In this document: piece after piece, positions 19,320-31,190 of the stretch | How the letters are laid out: each line of letters begins with the position of its first letter | Numbering within the stretch: the first letter of the stretch is position 1 | DNA from: Sporosarcina koreensis | GTDB taxonomy: Bacteria > Bacillota > Bacilli > Bacillales_A > Planococcaceae | Reading direction: 5' to 3' | Assembly: GCF_000826145.2 (NCBI RefSeq) | Contig: NZ_LN651337.1 | Coordinates: 995,774-1,059,773 of the forward strand | DNA: 64,000 bases | Translations under genes and position numbers: made by a program | Notes under the pieces: model-generated | Database searches by the model: none | Told to the model about the DNA's origin: nothing | What the model saw: only the letters and a program-made list of their open reading frames with translations

Positions 19320-20524
19320 TGCGCATCAGATCCCTGCGCCGCGACAGCTGTCAGAAGCTCCTTCGCAAGCGCCCGTTTTTCCATGGCGGGAAACGGTGTT
19401 TCACTGCCGTCTTTCGACAGGAGGGTCACGACGTTCGAATCGCTTCCGAAACCGCCTGACGGATCCGTCACGTCGTTGACGATGATCCAATCCAGGTTTT
19501 TCGAAGCGAGTTTCCCTTTTCCGTACGTGATCGCATCATCCGTCTCAGCTGCGAACCCGATGAGGCATTGGTGCGTCTTCCGGTCACCGAGTGTTTTCAG
19601 GATATCGGCCGTGCGTTCCAGTTCCAGCACCGAATTGCCTTCTTTCTTCTTCATCTTGTTCGGATGCACGGTCTGCGGGCGATAATCCGCGACAGCCGCC
19701 GATTTCACGACATAATCGGCATCATCATACTGCGCAAGCACGGCTTCCAGCATTTCAGCAGCACTTTCGACACGGACAACCGCCGCACCTTCAGGAGGAT
19801 CGAGTGCAACCGGCCCTGTGATCAGGACGACGTCCGCCCCCAGTGCGACTGCGGCTTCCGCCATCGCATAGCCCATCTTGCCGCTTGAAAAATTGGAGAT
19901 GTACCGCACAGGATCGATCCGTTCCAGGGTGGGGCCGGCTGTCACGACCACTTTCTTGCCCGCAAGCGGACGCTGCGGCTGCTCTGTAAAGAAGGCAGCG
20001 GCCAGTTCTGTGATCTTCTCGGGTTCTTCGAGACGTCCCCTGCCGACATAGCCGCAGGCCAGGAACCCTTCCGACGGTTCGATGAATTCATAGCCGTCAC
20101 GCGCCAGACGGTCGATGTTCCGCAGGACTGCCGAATGCTCGTACATATGGACATTCATGGCCGGCGCTATCCAGACCGGGGCTGTCGCCGCAAGCAGCAG
20201 TGTGGTGACCATATCGTCCGCGATCCCGTTCGCGAGCTTGCCGATGACATTCGCGGTCGCCGGAGCGACTATGATCAGGTCTGCCCAGTCGGCAAGGTCG
20301 ATATGCGCGATGACGGAGGAGTCCTTCTCATCGAATGTATCCGTATAGACATCATTCCGGGACATGACCTGGAACGACAGGGGCCGGACGAATTCCGTGG
20401 CGGATTCCGTCATGACCACCTTGACCGCCGCACCTGCCTGGCTCAGTCTGCTCACGAGTGCCACCGCCTTATAGACTGCGATGCCGCCTGTCACGCAAAG
20501 TAAGATCTTTTTGTTTGTCAGCAA
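19316..20524 (-). CDS. coaBC: bifunctional phosphopantothenoylcysteine decarboxylase/synthetase CoaBC
   Basis: Two coenzyme A biosynthesis steps in one protein. The N-terminal FMN-binding decarboxylase (CoaC) has GGIAVYKA, PAMNVHMYEH with catalytic His and the substrate-clamp ACGYVGRGRLEEP; the C-terminal CTP-dependent synthetase (CoaB) has TAGPTLERIDPVRYISN and KMKKK. A TTG at 20533 is possible, but TTG 20524 is preferred: AAAGGA is 9 bases away and MLTNKKILLC aligns exactly with the B. subtilis start. Length 402 aa. Confidence 0.94.
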   Translation of the reverse strand: MLTNKKILLCVTGGIAVYKAVALVSRLSQAGAAVKVVMTESATEFVRPLSFQVMSRNDVYTDTFDEKDSSVIAHIDLADWADLIIVAPATANVIGKLANGIADDMVTTLLLAATAPVWIAPAMNVHMYEHSAVLRNIDRLARDGYEFIEPSEGFLACGYVGRGRLEEPEKITELAAAFFTEQPQRPLAGKKVVVTAGPTLERIDPVRYISNFSSGKMGYAMAEAAVALGADVVLITGPVALDPPEGAAVVRVESAAEMLEAVLAQYDDADYVVKSAAVADYRPQTVHPNKMKKKEGNSVLELERTADILKTLGDRKTHQCLIGFAAETDDAITYGKGKLASKNLDWIIVNDVTDPSGGFGSDSNVVTLLSKDGSETPFPAMEKRALAKELLTAVAAQGSDAQ

Positions 20525-20552
20525 GATGTTCAATCCTTTCCAAAAATGACAA

Positions 20553-20611
20553 ACTCCCCAAGAAAATCGATTTCTAAGGGAGCGTCCATTTCTTATTCAG
20601 CTTGGGAGTTC
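20553..20611 (-). other. inverted repeat between rpoZ and coaBC
   Basis: AACTCCCAAG and CTTGGGGAGTT pair across about 38 bases on the minus strand and are followed by TTGTCATTTTT. It could be a weak terminator or a processing hairpin reducing coaBC expression relative to gmk-rpoZ. The long loop makes the call uncertain. Confidence 0.4.
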
Positions 20612-20836
20612 TCAGATCTCGTCTTCATAGACGATCGAATCATCGGTCTTCTGCTTGTTCAGCAGGCCGGCTGCAACTTCTTCCAGTGCTTTGCCGACAT
20701 TTTTGTGCGATCTGTACTTCATCGTCTCTTCGTTATGGTTTTCCTGGATATCACGGGCGCGCTTCGCTGCCAGTGATACGAGCGTGTACTTCGAATCGAT
20801 CTTCTCTTTCAGTGAATCTACCGATGGATACAGCAT
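20612..20836 (-). CDS. rpoZ: RNA polymerase omega subunit
   Basis: Small RNA polymerase assembly subunit. MLYPSVDSLKEKIDSKYTLV and the KNVGKALEEVAAGLL helix are the Firmicute omega pattern. The ATG at 20836 is taken as start, 5 bases after the gmk stop, with AAGGGG inside the end of gmk as ribosome site; an ATG three codons earlier overlaps the gmk stop but is too close to that site. Length 74 aa. Confidence 0.95.
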   Translation of the reverse strand: MLYPSVDSLKEKIDSKYTLVSLAAKRARDIQENHNEETMKYRSHKNVGKALEEVAAGLLNKQKTDDSIVYEDEI

Positions 20837-20841
20837 TGGTT

Positions 20842-21471
<630 letters not shown>

Positions 21472-21534
21472 CTAAACTATAGTCTTTCTTTTCAAATCAG
21501 CCCTGACCGGGAACGATCCGAAGAATGTATTCGT

Positions 21535-21543
21535 ATTATACCA
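21535..21543 (-). promoter_or_regulatory. extended -10 promoter of the gmk operon
   Basis: TGGTATAAT on the minus strand is a consensus extended -10 (TGnTATAAT). No good -35 is seen, as is common with an extended -10. Start of transcription would be about 70 bases before the gmk ATG. Confidence 0.6.
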
Positions 21544-21559
21544 TATGTCAGCCGTCTAG

Positions 21560-21568
21560 TGCTAAAAT
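21560..21568 (+). promoter_or_regulatory. extended -10 promoter candidate of rqcH
   Basis: TGCTAAAAT on + matches an extended -10 with one mismatch and lies 30 bases before the rqcH ATG. It is back to back with the gmk promoter, 17 bases apart. Confidence 0.45.
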
Positions 21569-21597
21569 GGAGAAAACGAAAAGAAAGAGGAATTCAC

Positions 21598-23289
21598 ATG
21601 GCATTTGACGGGTTGTTCACAACCGCGATGAGACGCGAACTGCAAGCAATCGAAAACGGCCGGATCACGAAGATCCATCAGCCGAACGCCCAGGAGATCG
21701 TGCTGGTCATCCGTGCTGAGGGACAGAACCGGAAACTGCTGTTTTCGGTCCATCCTTCCTATGCACGTGTCCAGTTCACGGAAGAGACGATCCAGAACCC
21801 ATCGGAACCGCCGATGTTCTGCATGACGATGCGGAAACACCTGGAAGGGGGCACGGTGACCGCTGTCCGGCAGACAGGCACGGACCGCATCCTTACATTC
21901 AGGATCCGTTCGAAAAACGAAATCGGCGATGATATGGAACGCGAAATCATTTTCGAGACCATGGGCCGGCACAGCAACTTTGTGCTGATCGATCCGGAAC
22001 GCAATATGATCGTCGACAGTCTGAAGCACCTGCCGCCTGCGGTCAACAGCTACCGGACCATCATGCCGGGCCAGCCGTATGTACCGGCACCCGCCCAGGA
22101 CAAACTCGATCCGTTCGAACTGACGGAACAGGAATTCGACACACTGCTGCCGGAATTCGACTCGCCGAAAGCGGTCGTCGGCCGTCTGTCCGGCTTCTCT
22201 CCCGTCCACGCCGAGGAGCTGCTGTACCGGATGCACAATGCGGACAGCCCGCGGGCATTCGATGTGTACAATGAATTCGTGCGCACTTTCTCGGACGGTC
22301 CATTCAGACCGAATGCAGTCGAGAAGGACGGCAAGCTGCTGTTCTCGGCAGCGGATCTGACCTTCACCGGTCAGCCGCCGACGCTCTATCCGACTCTCGG
22401 CGAATTGCTCGACAAAGTGTACTTTGCACGTGCGGTCCGTGAGCGGGTGAAGGCGCAGGCCGCCGATCTCGAGCGCTGGCTCGACAACGAGATCGCGAAA
22501 TTGAAACTGAAAGTCCAGAAACTCGAGAAGGAACGCAAGGATGCCGGGCGGCTCGATACGTTCCAGCTCTACGGCGAACTGCTGACCGCGAACAGCTATG
22601 CAATCGGGAAAGGGCAGAAGGAAGCGGAAGTCGACAACTATTATGAACAGGGCACGACGGTCACCATCCCGCTCGATCCGCGCAAGACGGTCATCGAGAA
22701 TGCCCAGCGCTACTTCTCGAAATATGCAAAAGCGAAAAATGCATTGATCCAGATTGCCGACCAGCTCGAAAAGGCAGCCGAGGACATCAGCTATTTCGAA
22801 ATGGTGAAGCAGCAGGTCATGCAGGCATCGACCGATGATATCGACGAAATCCGGGATGAACTGGCAGATCTCGGGCTGATGAAAGCACGGAAAGGCAAGA
22901 AGAAAGCGAAGCCGAAAAAGCCGATGCCGGAGTCCTACGTGTCGACGTCGGGCACCAAGATCTCCGTCGGCAAGAACAACCGGCAGAACGACTGGCTGAC
23001 ATCGAAGCTGGCCGCCCGCAATCATATCTGGCTGCATACGAAGGACATCCCGGGCTCCCATGTCGTCATCCATGACGAACAGCCCGATGACGGGACGATC
23101 CAGGAGGCGGCAGCACTTGCTGCCTATTTCAGCAAAGCGCGCGGCTCCGCTTCCGTGCCGGTCGACTTCACGGAAGTGCGGCATGTGAAAAAGCCGAACG
23201 GCTCGAAACCCGGCTTTGTTATCTACTTTGAACAGCAGACGGTCTATGTCACACCGGACGAGGACCTCGTCCGCAAACTGAAAGCATGA
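21598..23289 (+). CDS. rqcH: ribosome-associated quality-control protein RqcH (NFACT, YloA)
   Basis: Binds stalled 50S subunits carrying peptidyl-tRNA and adds C-terminal alanine tails that mark the chain for degradation. NFACT-N domain at about 1-200 (IIFETMGRHSNFVLID), HhH segment, long charged coiled coil at about 280-430, and C-terminal NFACT-R domain (NDWLTSKLAARNHIWLHTKD, PGSHVVI). The open frame extends far upstream, but ATG 21598 follows AAAGAGG and begins MAFDGLFTTAMRREL as in relatives; length 563 aa. It is a lone + strand gene with its own terminator. Confidence 0.95.
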   Translation: MAFDGLFTTAMRRELQAIENGRITKIHQPNAQEIVLVIRAEGQNRKLLFSVHPSYARVQFTEETIQNPSEPPMFCMTMRKHLEGGTVTAVRQTGTDRILTFRIRSKNEIGDDMEREIIFETMGRHSNFVLIDPERNMIVDSLKHLPPAVNSYRTIMPGQPYVPAPAQDKLDPFELTEQEFDTLLPEFDSPKAVVGRLSGFSPVHAEELLYRMHNADSPRAFDVYNEFVRTFSDGPFRPNAVEKDGKLLFSAADLTFTGQPPTLYPTLGELLDKVYFARAVRERVKAQAADLERWLDNEIAKLKLKVQKLEKERKDAGRLDTFQLYGELLTANSYAIGKGQKEAEVDNYYEQGTTVTIPLDPRKTVIENAQRYFSKYAKAKNALIQIADQLEKAAEDISYFEMVKQQVMQASTDDIDEIRDELADLGLMKARKGKKKAKPKKPMPESYVSTSGTKISVGKNNRQNDWLTSKLAARNHIWLHTKDIPGSHVVIHDEQPDDGTIQEAAALAAYFSKARGSASVPVDFTEVRHVKKPNGSKPGFVIYFEQQTVYVTPDEDLVRKLKA

Positions 23290-23296
23290 TCAGCAC

Positions 23297-23327
23297 ACCG
23301 GCAGGGCAGCAGCCCCGCCGGTTTTTT
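23297..23327 (+). terminator. rqcH terminator
   Basis: ACCGGCagGGC / GCCccGCCGGT hairpin with an AGCA loop and six T, beginning 8 bases past the rqcH stop. Confidence 0.92.
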
Positions 23328-23380
23328 CGTATTCCCAGTGGTTATTGGCGGTCCTTGCAGCAGGGACGCCCCGGGAAACT

Positions 23381-23520
23381 TGAAAGTGATCATAAACCAG
23401 ACCATTCCGCTCATAAATCCGGAAAAGTGATCATAAAACCAGGATTCCGCTCATAAACGTCCGGATCTGCTCATAAAACCCCGAAAGTGATCATAAACAG
23501 GCCCGCTGCGCTCATAACTT
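23381..23520. repeat. seven-unit direct repeat with 20-bp period (core TCATAAA)
   Basis: The core TCATAAA starts at 23390, 23411, 23431, 23451, 23471, 23491 and 23512 (last unit TCATAAC), spacings 21,20,20,20,20,21. Each core is preceded by GA or GC: units 1, 3 and 6 read GAAAGTGATCATAAA-like, units 2 and 4 read ATTCCGCTCATAAA, units 5 and 7 CTGCGCTCATAA-like or close to it. The 11-12 bases between cores vary. The period is not a multiple of three, so it is not coding. The rest of 23328-23630 shows no gene, only a possible coding remnant at 23525-23625 on the minus strand. Confidence 0.9.
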
Positions 23521-23633
23521 CACAATCAGCCTCCGTCCAGCCCCACTCCCGCGGCCAAACTCTCGATGATCTCCGCTTCCTTCCCCGCAGGATGCTTTTC
23601 CAGCCGATCAAGATATCATTCCTTCCTGGAACC

Positions 23634-23664
23634 AAAAAAGAAGCAGGGGAGGCCATCCCTGCTT
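23634..23664 (-). terminator. terminator of the pyr operon
   Basis: GAAGCAGGGatggcctCCCCTGCTTC followed by six T on the minus strand, a few bases past the pyrE stop. Confidence 0.92.
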
Positions 23665-23668
23665 CCTG

Positions 23669-24297
23669 TCAATTGTGCAGTGCCCCTGTCTTCAATCTGC
23701 CGTGCCAGTCCTTCAGCGGAGCCAGGGATTCCTGGCGGATGGCGCCTGTGCGTGCCGCCACTTCGGCCAGCGCATCGAAATCCGTCAGACTTGTATACGT
23801 CAGATCCGCTTCCGCGAATGCCTGATCGGCGCTGTCGAGACCATATGTAAAGATGGAGACGATCCCTTCCACGGGTATACCCTCATCACGGAGTGCTGCC
23901 GCTGCCGTCAGACTGCTGCCCCCTGTCGAAATGAGATCTTCCACGATGATTGCGCGGTCCTCCGGTTTCACACGGCCCTCGATCTGTTTACTGCGTCCGT
24001 GCCCTTTCGCTTTCGACCGGATATAGACCATGGGCAGGCCAAGGATGTCCGCAACCCAGGCAGCGTGCGGGATTCCTGCTGTCGCTGTTCCCGCGATGAC
24101 TGTTGTGTTTGGATACTGTTTGCGGATGATCTCCGCAAGCCCTTCCGCCACCCGGCGCCGTCCGGCCGGGTCGGACATGATCAGCCGGTTGTCACAGTAG
24201 ATCGGCGACTCGATGCCGGACGCCCATGTGTACGGCTCGTCGGGACTGAGTGTCACAGCCTCCGCGTTCAGCAATATTTCTGCAATCTCCTGTTTCA

Positions 24298-24301
<4 letters not shown>
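23669..24301 (-). CDS. pyrE: orotate phosphoribosyltransferase
   Basis: Adds phosphoribosyl to orotate giving OMP. The PRPP-binding motif IVEDLISTGGSSL and the flexible catalytic loop SKAKGHGRSKQIEG are present; 210 aa from the first of two adjacent ATGs at 24301, which overlaps the pyrF stop by four bases. It is the last gene of the pyrimidine operon. Confidence 0.96.
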
Positions 24302-26698
<2,397 letters not shown>

Positions 26699-26753
26699 TT
26701 GCGGACCTCCTTTGCTGTCATCCTGTCTGTTTGCTCTGTCTTATCTGTGTTTC

Positions 26754-28028
26754 CTATTCCTTATCTTCATAGACTGTCTGTCCGCCGTACAGCGTCATGA
26801 CAGGCCATCCTGTACATGTCGTCCCTCCGAATGGCGTGTTCTTGCCTTTTGAGAGGAATGACGCCGGCTCGATCGTCCGTTCTGCCGACAGATCGAGCAG
26901 CACGAGATCCGCCGGTATTCCTTTTGCGAGCTTCCCGTAAGGAAGGCGGAATACGTCAGCCGGCTTACCTGCAAGCCAATCCACAAGCTGCTTCAGCGAC
27001 CAGTCCCCGTTTTTTACGAAGTGCGTATACAGAAGCGGGAAGGCTGTTTCGAACCCTGTGATCCCGAACGGCGCCTTCTTGAATCCTGCCGCTTTTTCCT
27101 CCGCTGTATGCGGTGCATGGTCAGTGGCGATGAAATCGATTGTGCCGTCGAACAGCCCTTCTCTCAGAGCTGCCAGGTCCTCATGTCCCCGGAGCGGCGG
27201 GTTCATCTTCCACATCGCGTCGTCGCCGGGAATATCGTGCTCGGTCAGCAGCAGATGATGCGGTGTCACTTCAGCGGTGACACGCACGCCTGCCCGTTTC
27301 GCATCCCGGATCACCCGGACGGATTCCTTCGTGCTGACATGGCATACGTGGTAGTGGGCGCCTGCCGCTTCAGCGAGCAGGATGTCCCGTGCAATGTGGA
27401 CCGACTCAGCCACTGACGGGATGCCCGGCAGTCCGAGTTCCTTGTTGCGGATCCCTTCGTGCATCGCGCCGCCATAGATCAGTGTATTGTCTTCGCAATG
27501 GGCGACGACCGCCATATCGAGCTTCGCGGCATCCTGCATCGTCTCGTACATCATCCCGGCTTCCTGGATGCCGACGCCGTCATCCGTGAACGCGAAGGCA
27601 CCATGCGCTTTCAGTTCTGCAAGGTCCGTCCGCTCCTTCCCGGCTTCCCGGATCGTAATGGATGCGTACGGCAGCACCCGGATCGATGCATGCTGGCGTA
27701 TCAAGTCATTGACGTATTCCAAATTTTCCGCCGTGTCCGGGACAGGCCGCGTGTTCGGCATTGCGCAGATTGTCGTATAGCCGCCTTTTGCCGCCGCTTC
27801 CGTACCGGTCGCAATCGTCTCTTTCCGTTCTCCGCCCGGTTCACGCAAGTGGACGTGGACATCGACGAACCCGGGTGCGAGACAAAGCCCCTTGCCATCG
27901 ATCAGTTCTGCATCGTTTTCCGCAAGTCCCTTCCCGATTTCCTCGATCCGCCCGTCCCGGATACGGACGTCCTTCAGGTCTTCGGGTGTTTCATCATATA
28001 GCCAGATATTTCGGAGCAGCTTGTGCAT
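26754..28028 (-). CDS. pyrC: dihydroorotase
   Basis: Zinc amidohydrolase closing carbamoyl-aspartate to dihydroorotate. Type I features: [12 protein letters not shown] (metal His), [10 protein letters not shown], and [12 protein letters not shown]. 424 aa. The ATG lies inside the end of pyrB (35-base overlap) behind GGGGAGG, so the two are translationally coupled. Confidence 0.97.
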   Translation of the reverse strand: MHKLLRNIWLYDETPEDLKDVRIRDGRIEEIGKGLAENDAELIDGKGLCLAPGFVDVHVHLREPGGERKETIATGTEAAAKGGYTTICAMPNTRPVPDTAENLEYVNDLIRQHASIRVLPYASITIREAGKERTDLAELKAHGAFAFTDDGVGIQEAGMMYETMQDAAKLDMAVVAHCEDNTLIYGGAMHEGIRNKELGLPGIPSVAESVHIARDILLAEAAGAHYHVCHVSTKESVRVIRDAKRAGVRVTAEVTPHHLLLTEHDIPGDDAMWKMNPPLRGHEDLAALREGLFDGTIDFIATDHAPHTAEEKAAGFKKAPFGITGFETAFPLLYTHFVKNGDWSLKQLVDWLAGKPADVFRLPYGKLAKGIPADLVLLDLSAERTIEPASFLSKGKNTPFGGTTCTGWPVMTLYGGQTVYEDKE

Positions 28029-28905
28029 GTACGTTTCCTCCCCGTAAAATCATTTCCATCGCTGCCGCGCGGATATAGACACCGTTCTCCACCGCTTCGT
28101 AGACACGCAGCTTCGCATGATGCATGAGTGATTCAGCGATTTCGACACCCCAGTTGATGGGCGCAGGATGCATGATGATTGCATCCTCTTTCAACTTTGC
28201 TGCGCGTTCTTCGGTCAGACCGTAGCGGGCGTGGTATTCCTCTTTCGAATAGCTCATCTTTTCATCATGGCGCTCGTGCTGCACACGCAGCAGCATGACG
28301 ACATCCGCTTTTCCGATGATCTGATCCCACTCCGGCAGCGCATCGTAGTCGCCGGACCATTCCGGCGGGCAGACGAAACTGACGTTCGCACCGAGCTTCC
28401 TCAGCGCTTCGGCATTGGAAGCGGCGACGCGGCTGTGTGACAGATCTCCTGCGATGACGATATTCAAGCCGCGGAAACTGCCGAATTCCTCTTTGATGGT
28501 GAACAGGTCCAGCAGCGACTGGCTCGGATGCTGACCAGTGCCGTCCCCTCCGTTGAAGACGGGGATCCTGATGCCTTCCAGCTGCTTGTAATAATCCTTT
28601 TCGGGATGACGGATGACCACCGCGTTGACACCGAGCGCTTCCAGGGTCTTCACTGTATCGAACAGCGTCTCCCCTTTTGTCGTGCTCGAGTGGCCCGGAT
28701 CGAACTGGATGATCTCAAGACCCAATTTCCGTTCCGCGATTTCGAAGCTCAGTTTCGTCCGGGTGCTCGGTTCGAAGAACAGGTTGCTCACCAAGTATTT
28801 CCCGGGCAATTCACGGATGCCGTGGCGCTTCAAATATTCCGCATAATTCAGGATCTCCATGATTTCCTCTTCGTTGAATTGTGTCATTGTCAGTAAGTTT
28901 TCCAT
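27994..28905 (-). CDS. pyrB: aspartate carbamoyltransferase catalytic subunit
   Basis: Condenses carbamoyl phosphate with aspartate. The carbamoyl-phosphate motif [12 protein letters not shown] is near residue 47 and [11 protein letters not shown] near 130. 303 aa; no pyrI regulatory subunit follows, as in other Bacilli. Expression is likely controlled by the attenuator at 28939-29048. Its substrate comes from carbamoyl-phosphate synthetase, whose genes are not in this operon. Confidence 0.97.
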   Translation of the reverse strand: MENLLTMTQFNEEEIMEILNYAEYLKRHGIRELPGKYLVSNLFFEPSTRTKLSFEIAERKLGLEIIQFDPGHSSTTKGETLFDTVKTLEALGVNAVVIRHPEKDYYKQLEGIRIPVFNGGDGTGQHPSQSLLDLFTIKEEFGSFRGLNIVIAGDLSHSRVAASNAEALRKLGANVSFVCPPEWSGDYDALPEWDQIIGKADVVMLLRVQHERHDEKMSYSKEEYHARYGLTEERAAKLKEDAIIMHPAPINWGVEIAESLMHHAKLRVYEAVENGVYIRAAAMEMILRGGNVHAQAAPKYLAI

Positions 28906-28938
28906 GCTGTCATCCTCCTTTAGTTGAGGAAAGGCCGT

Positions 28939-29048
28939 AAAAAAAGCCTTCCCGGCAGGCAGGAAGGCTATTTATGTACAGACGGGTCCTGTCAGTCCAG
29001 GACACCATTCACATAAACCTTTCCTTGTCTCTCAGTACAATGTTAAAA
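28939..29048 (-). promoter_or_regulatory. pyrP-pyrB intercistronic attenuator, probably PyrR-controlled
   Basis: The minus strand carries a terminator AGCCTTCC tgcctgcc GGGAAGGCT with seven T (28969-28939), ending 34 bases before pyrB. Upstream, GAGAGACAAGGAAAGG (around 29035) resembles a diverged PyrR anti-antiterminator loop, and GGAAAGGTT could pair with the terminator 5' arm. The terminator is clear; PyrR control of this particular site is inferred. Confidence 0.7.
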
Positions 29049-29060
29049 GGTCACGCGTAT

Positions 29061-30380
29061 TCAGTTGTCTTTGCTGATGAAGATCGGATCTTCCGGATGA
29101 TCCTCGAGTGTCTGCTTCTCCCGGCCAGGCAGCAGCAGATTGAGCAGCACGCCGACGATCGCTGCCAGTGCCATCCCTTCGATATGGAATGTCTCGCTGA
29201 AATTGAGCGAGGCGCCGCCGATGCCGATGACCAGGATGATCGACGTGATGACCAGGTTGCGCTGGTTGTCGAAATCCACATGGTTGTCGACGAGCATACG
29301 GAGGCCGGATGATGCGATGATCCCGAAAAGCAGGATCGAAATTCCGCCGAGCACCGCTGTCGGAATCGTTGCGATGAGCGCCATCACTTTTCCGAGGAAC
29401 GAAAACAGGATGGCGAACACGGCGGCTCCGACGATGACATACACGCTGTAGACCCGGGTGATCGCCATGACGCCGATGTTCTCGCCATACGTCGTCTTCG
29501 GCGGTCCGCCGAGCAGACCGCTGATCAGCGTCCCGACCCCGTCACCGAGCAGCGAGCGGTTCAGCCCCGGATCGCGGATGAAATCCCGCTCCACGACCTT
29601 GCCGAGCACGAGCTGATGGCCGATATGCTCGGAAATCGTGACAATCGCGATCGGCACCATGATGAACAGCAGTGTCGGTGTCACGACGAAGTCATATGTG
29701 ACGCCCGGAATCAGGAAGTCCGGAAATGCGAACCACTTCGCCTCCATGACAGGCTGGAAGTCCAGGATACCGATGACCGCCGAGTAGATGTAGCCGATGA
29801 TGATTCCGATCAGCACAGGCATCAGGCTTATGACGCCGCGGAAGAACATCATGCAGATGACCGCGGCGGCCAGCGTGACGATCGCTGCCGAAAAATGAAG
29901 AAGACTGTAGGTGGACACGCCGTCCACGTCGATGCGGCTCGCCATCCCGACAGCCGTCGGTGCGACTGCGAGACCGATCACCATGATGACCGGCCCGACA
30001 ACGACCGGCGGCAGGATGTTCATGATCCACTTATGCCCGGTCTTCCAGATGATGAGTGACACGATCGCGTAAACAAGTGCGACGAACATGCTGCCGATCA
30101 TGGCGCTGCCGATTCCGCCTGTTTTCGTCGCCACCTGGATCGGTACGATGAAGGCGAATGAGGAGCCGAGGTAGGCGGGCACTTTCCCCTGCGTTATGAC
30201 GATGAACACCAGTGTTGCGATTCCGCTCGTCAGCAGTGCGATTGCAGGGCTCAGTCCGACGAGCTGGGGGACGAGTATCGTCGCCCCGAACATCGCGAAC
30301 ATATGCTGGAGACTGAGCGCAAGCCATTTGCCGGCTTCCGGTTTTTCATGGACGTCCAATACTTTTTCTGCCATTTGCAT
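29061..30380 (-). CDS. pyrP: uracil permease
   Basis: NCS2-family membrane transporter for uracil. About 12-14 hydrophobic segments across 439 aa; typical QHMFAMFGATILVPQLVGL near the start, NIGVMAITRVYS and the GGAPPKT-like GGPPKTTYGENIGV substrate loop. Starts 23 bases after pyrR; ATG 30380 or the ATG two codons later may be used. Confidence 0.96.
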   Translation of the reverse strand: MQMAEKVLDVHEKPEAGKWLALSLQHMFAMFGATILVPQLVGLSPAIALLTSGIATLVFIVITQGKVPAYLGSSFAFIVPIQVATKTGGIGSAMIGSMFVALVYAIVSLIIWKTGHKWIMNILPPVVVGPVIMVIGLAVAPTAVGMASRIDVDGVSTYSLLHFSAAIVTLAAAVICMMFFRGVISLMPVLIGIIIGYIYSAVIGILDFQPVMEAKWFAFPDFLIPGVTYDFVVTPTLLFIMVPIAIVTISEHIGHQLVLGKVVERDFIRDPGLNRSLLGDGVGTLISGLLGGPPKTTYGENIGVMAITRVYSVYVIVGAAVFAILFSFLGKVMALIATIPTAVLGGISILLFGIIASSGLRMLVDNHVDFDNQRNLVITSIILVIGIGGASLNFSETFHIEGMALAAIVGVLLNLLLPGREKQTLEDHPEDPIFISKDN

Positions 30381-30403
30381 ACAGCCTCCGAATCTTGGGT
30401 CGA

Positions 30404-30979
<576 letters not shown>

Positions 30980-31003
30980 TCAGCGGCATGTCTGTGCCCA
31001 AAC

Positions 31004-31130
31004 AAAAAACCTTCCGGCCGTCGTTCGGGCAGGAAGGTTTGCATGCGCAATCGTATCCAGATGACAGCCTCCCCCTCAGGCAGGCGTCCTGGAAATCCGT
31101 GCATCCTTCCCAACCTCTCTGGATTGGCAT
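31004..31130 (-). promoter_or_regulatory. PyrR-dependent attenuator in the pyr leader
   Basis: The minus strand has AATCCAGAGAGGTTGGG (about 31126-31110), a near-exact PyrR binding loop (ATCCAGAGAGG), followed by the terminator AACCTTCC tgcccgaacgacggcc GGAAGGTT with a T-run at 31040-31004. Readthrough leads into pyrR 58 bases later. This is the classical arrangement of anti-antiterminator followed by terminator. Confidence 0.9.
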
Positions 31131-31159
31131 TAAAGGTCCGCTATTCGATTTCTATTACA

Positions 31160-31188
31160 AGCATACCGTGTTCCGGAATGCGCGTCAA
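31160..31188 (-). promoter_or_regulatory. sigma-A promoter of the pyr operon
   Basis: TTGACG (31188-31183), 17 bases, TATGCT (31165-31160) on the minus strand, starting 3 bases past the rluD stop. Leader length would be about 205 bases. Confidence 0.8.
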
Positions 31189-31190
31189 CC

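Noticed and set aside
18144..19685. 513-codon + strand open frame opposite priA and coaBC
   Set aside because: Shadow frame crossing a gene boundary; composition unlike the real proteins nearby.
21562..23184. Long open frame (540 codons) on the minus strand opposite rqcH
   Set aside because: Exact antisense of rqcH, no ribosome site, Cys/Arg/His-rich composition typical of a GC-rich shadow frame.
23381..23520. The 20-bp-period array as a CRISPR
   Set aside because: Repeat core of about 9 bases and gaps of 11-12 bases are far too short, and no cas gene is near.
23471..23656. Small minus-strand frame of about 61 codons over the repeat array
   Set aside because: No ribosome site, ends in the repeat, and the 20-bp period cannot keep a reading frame.
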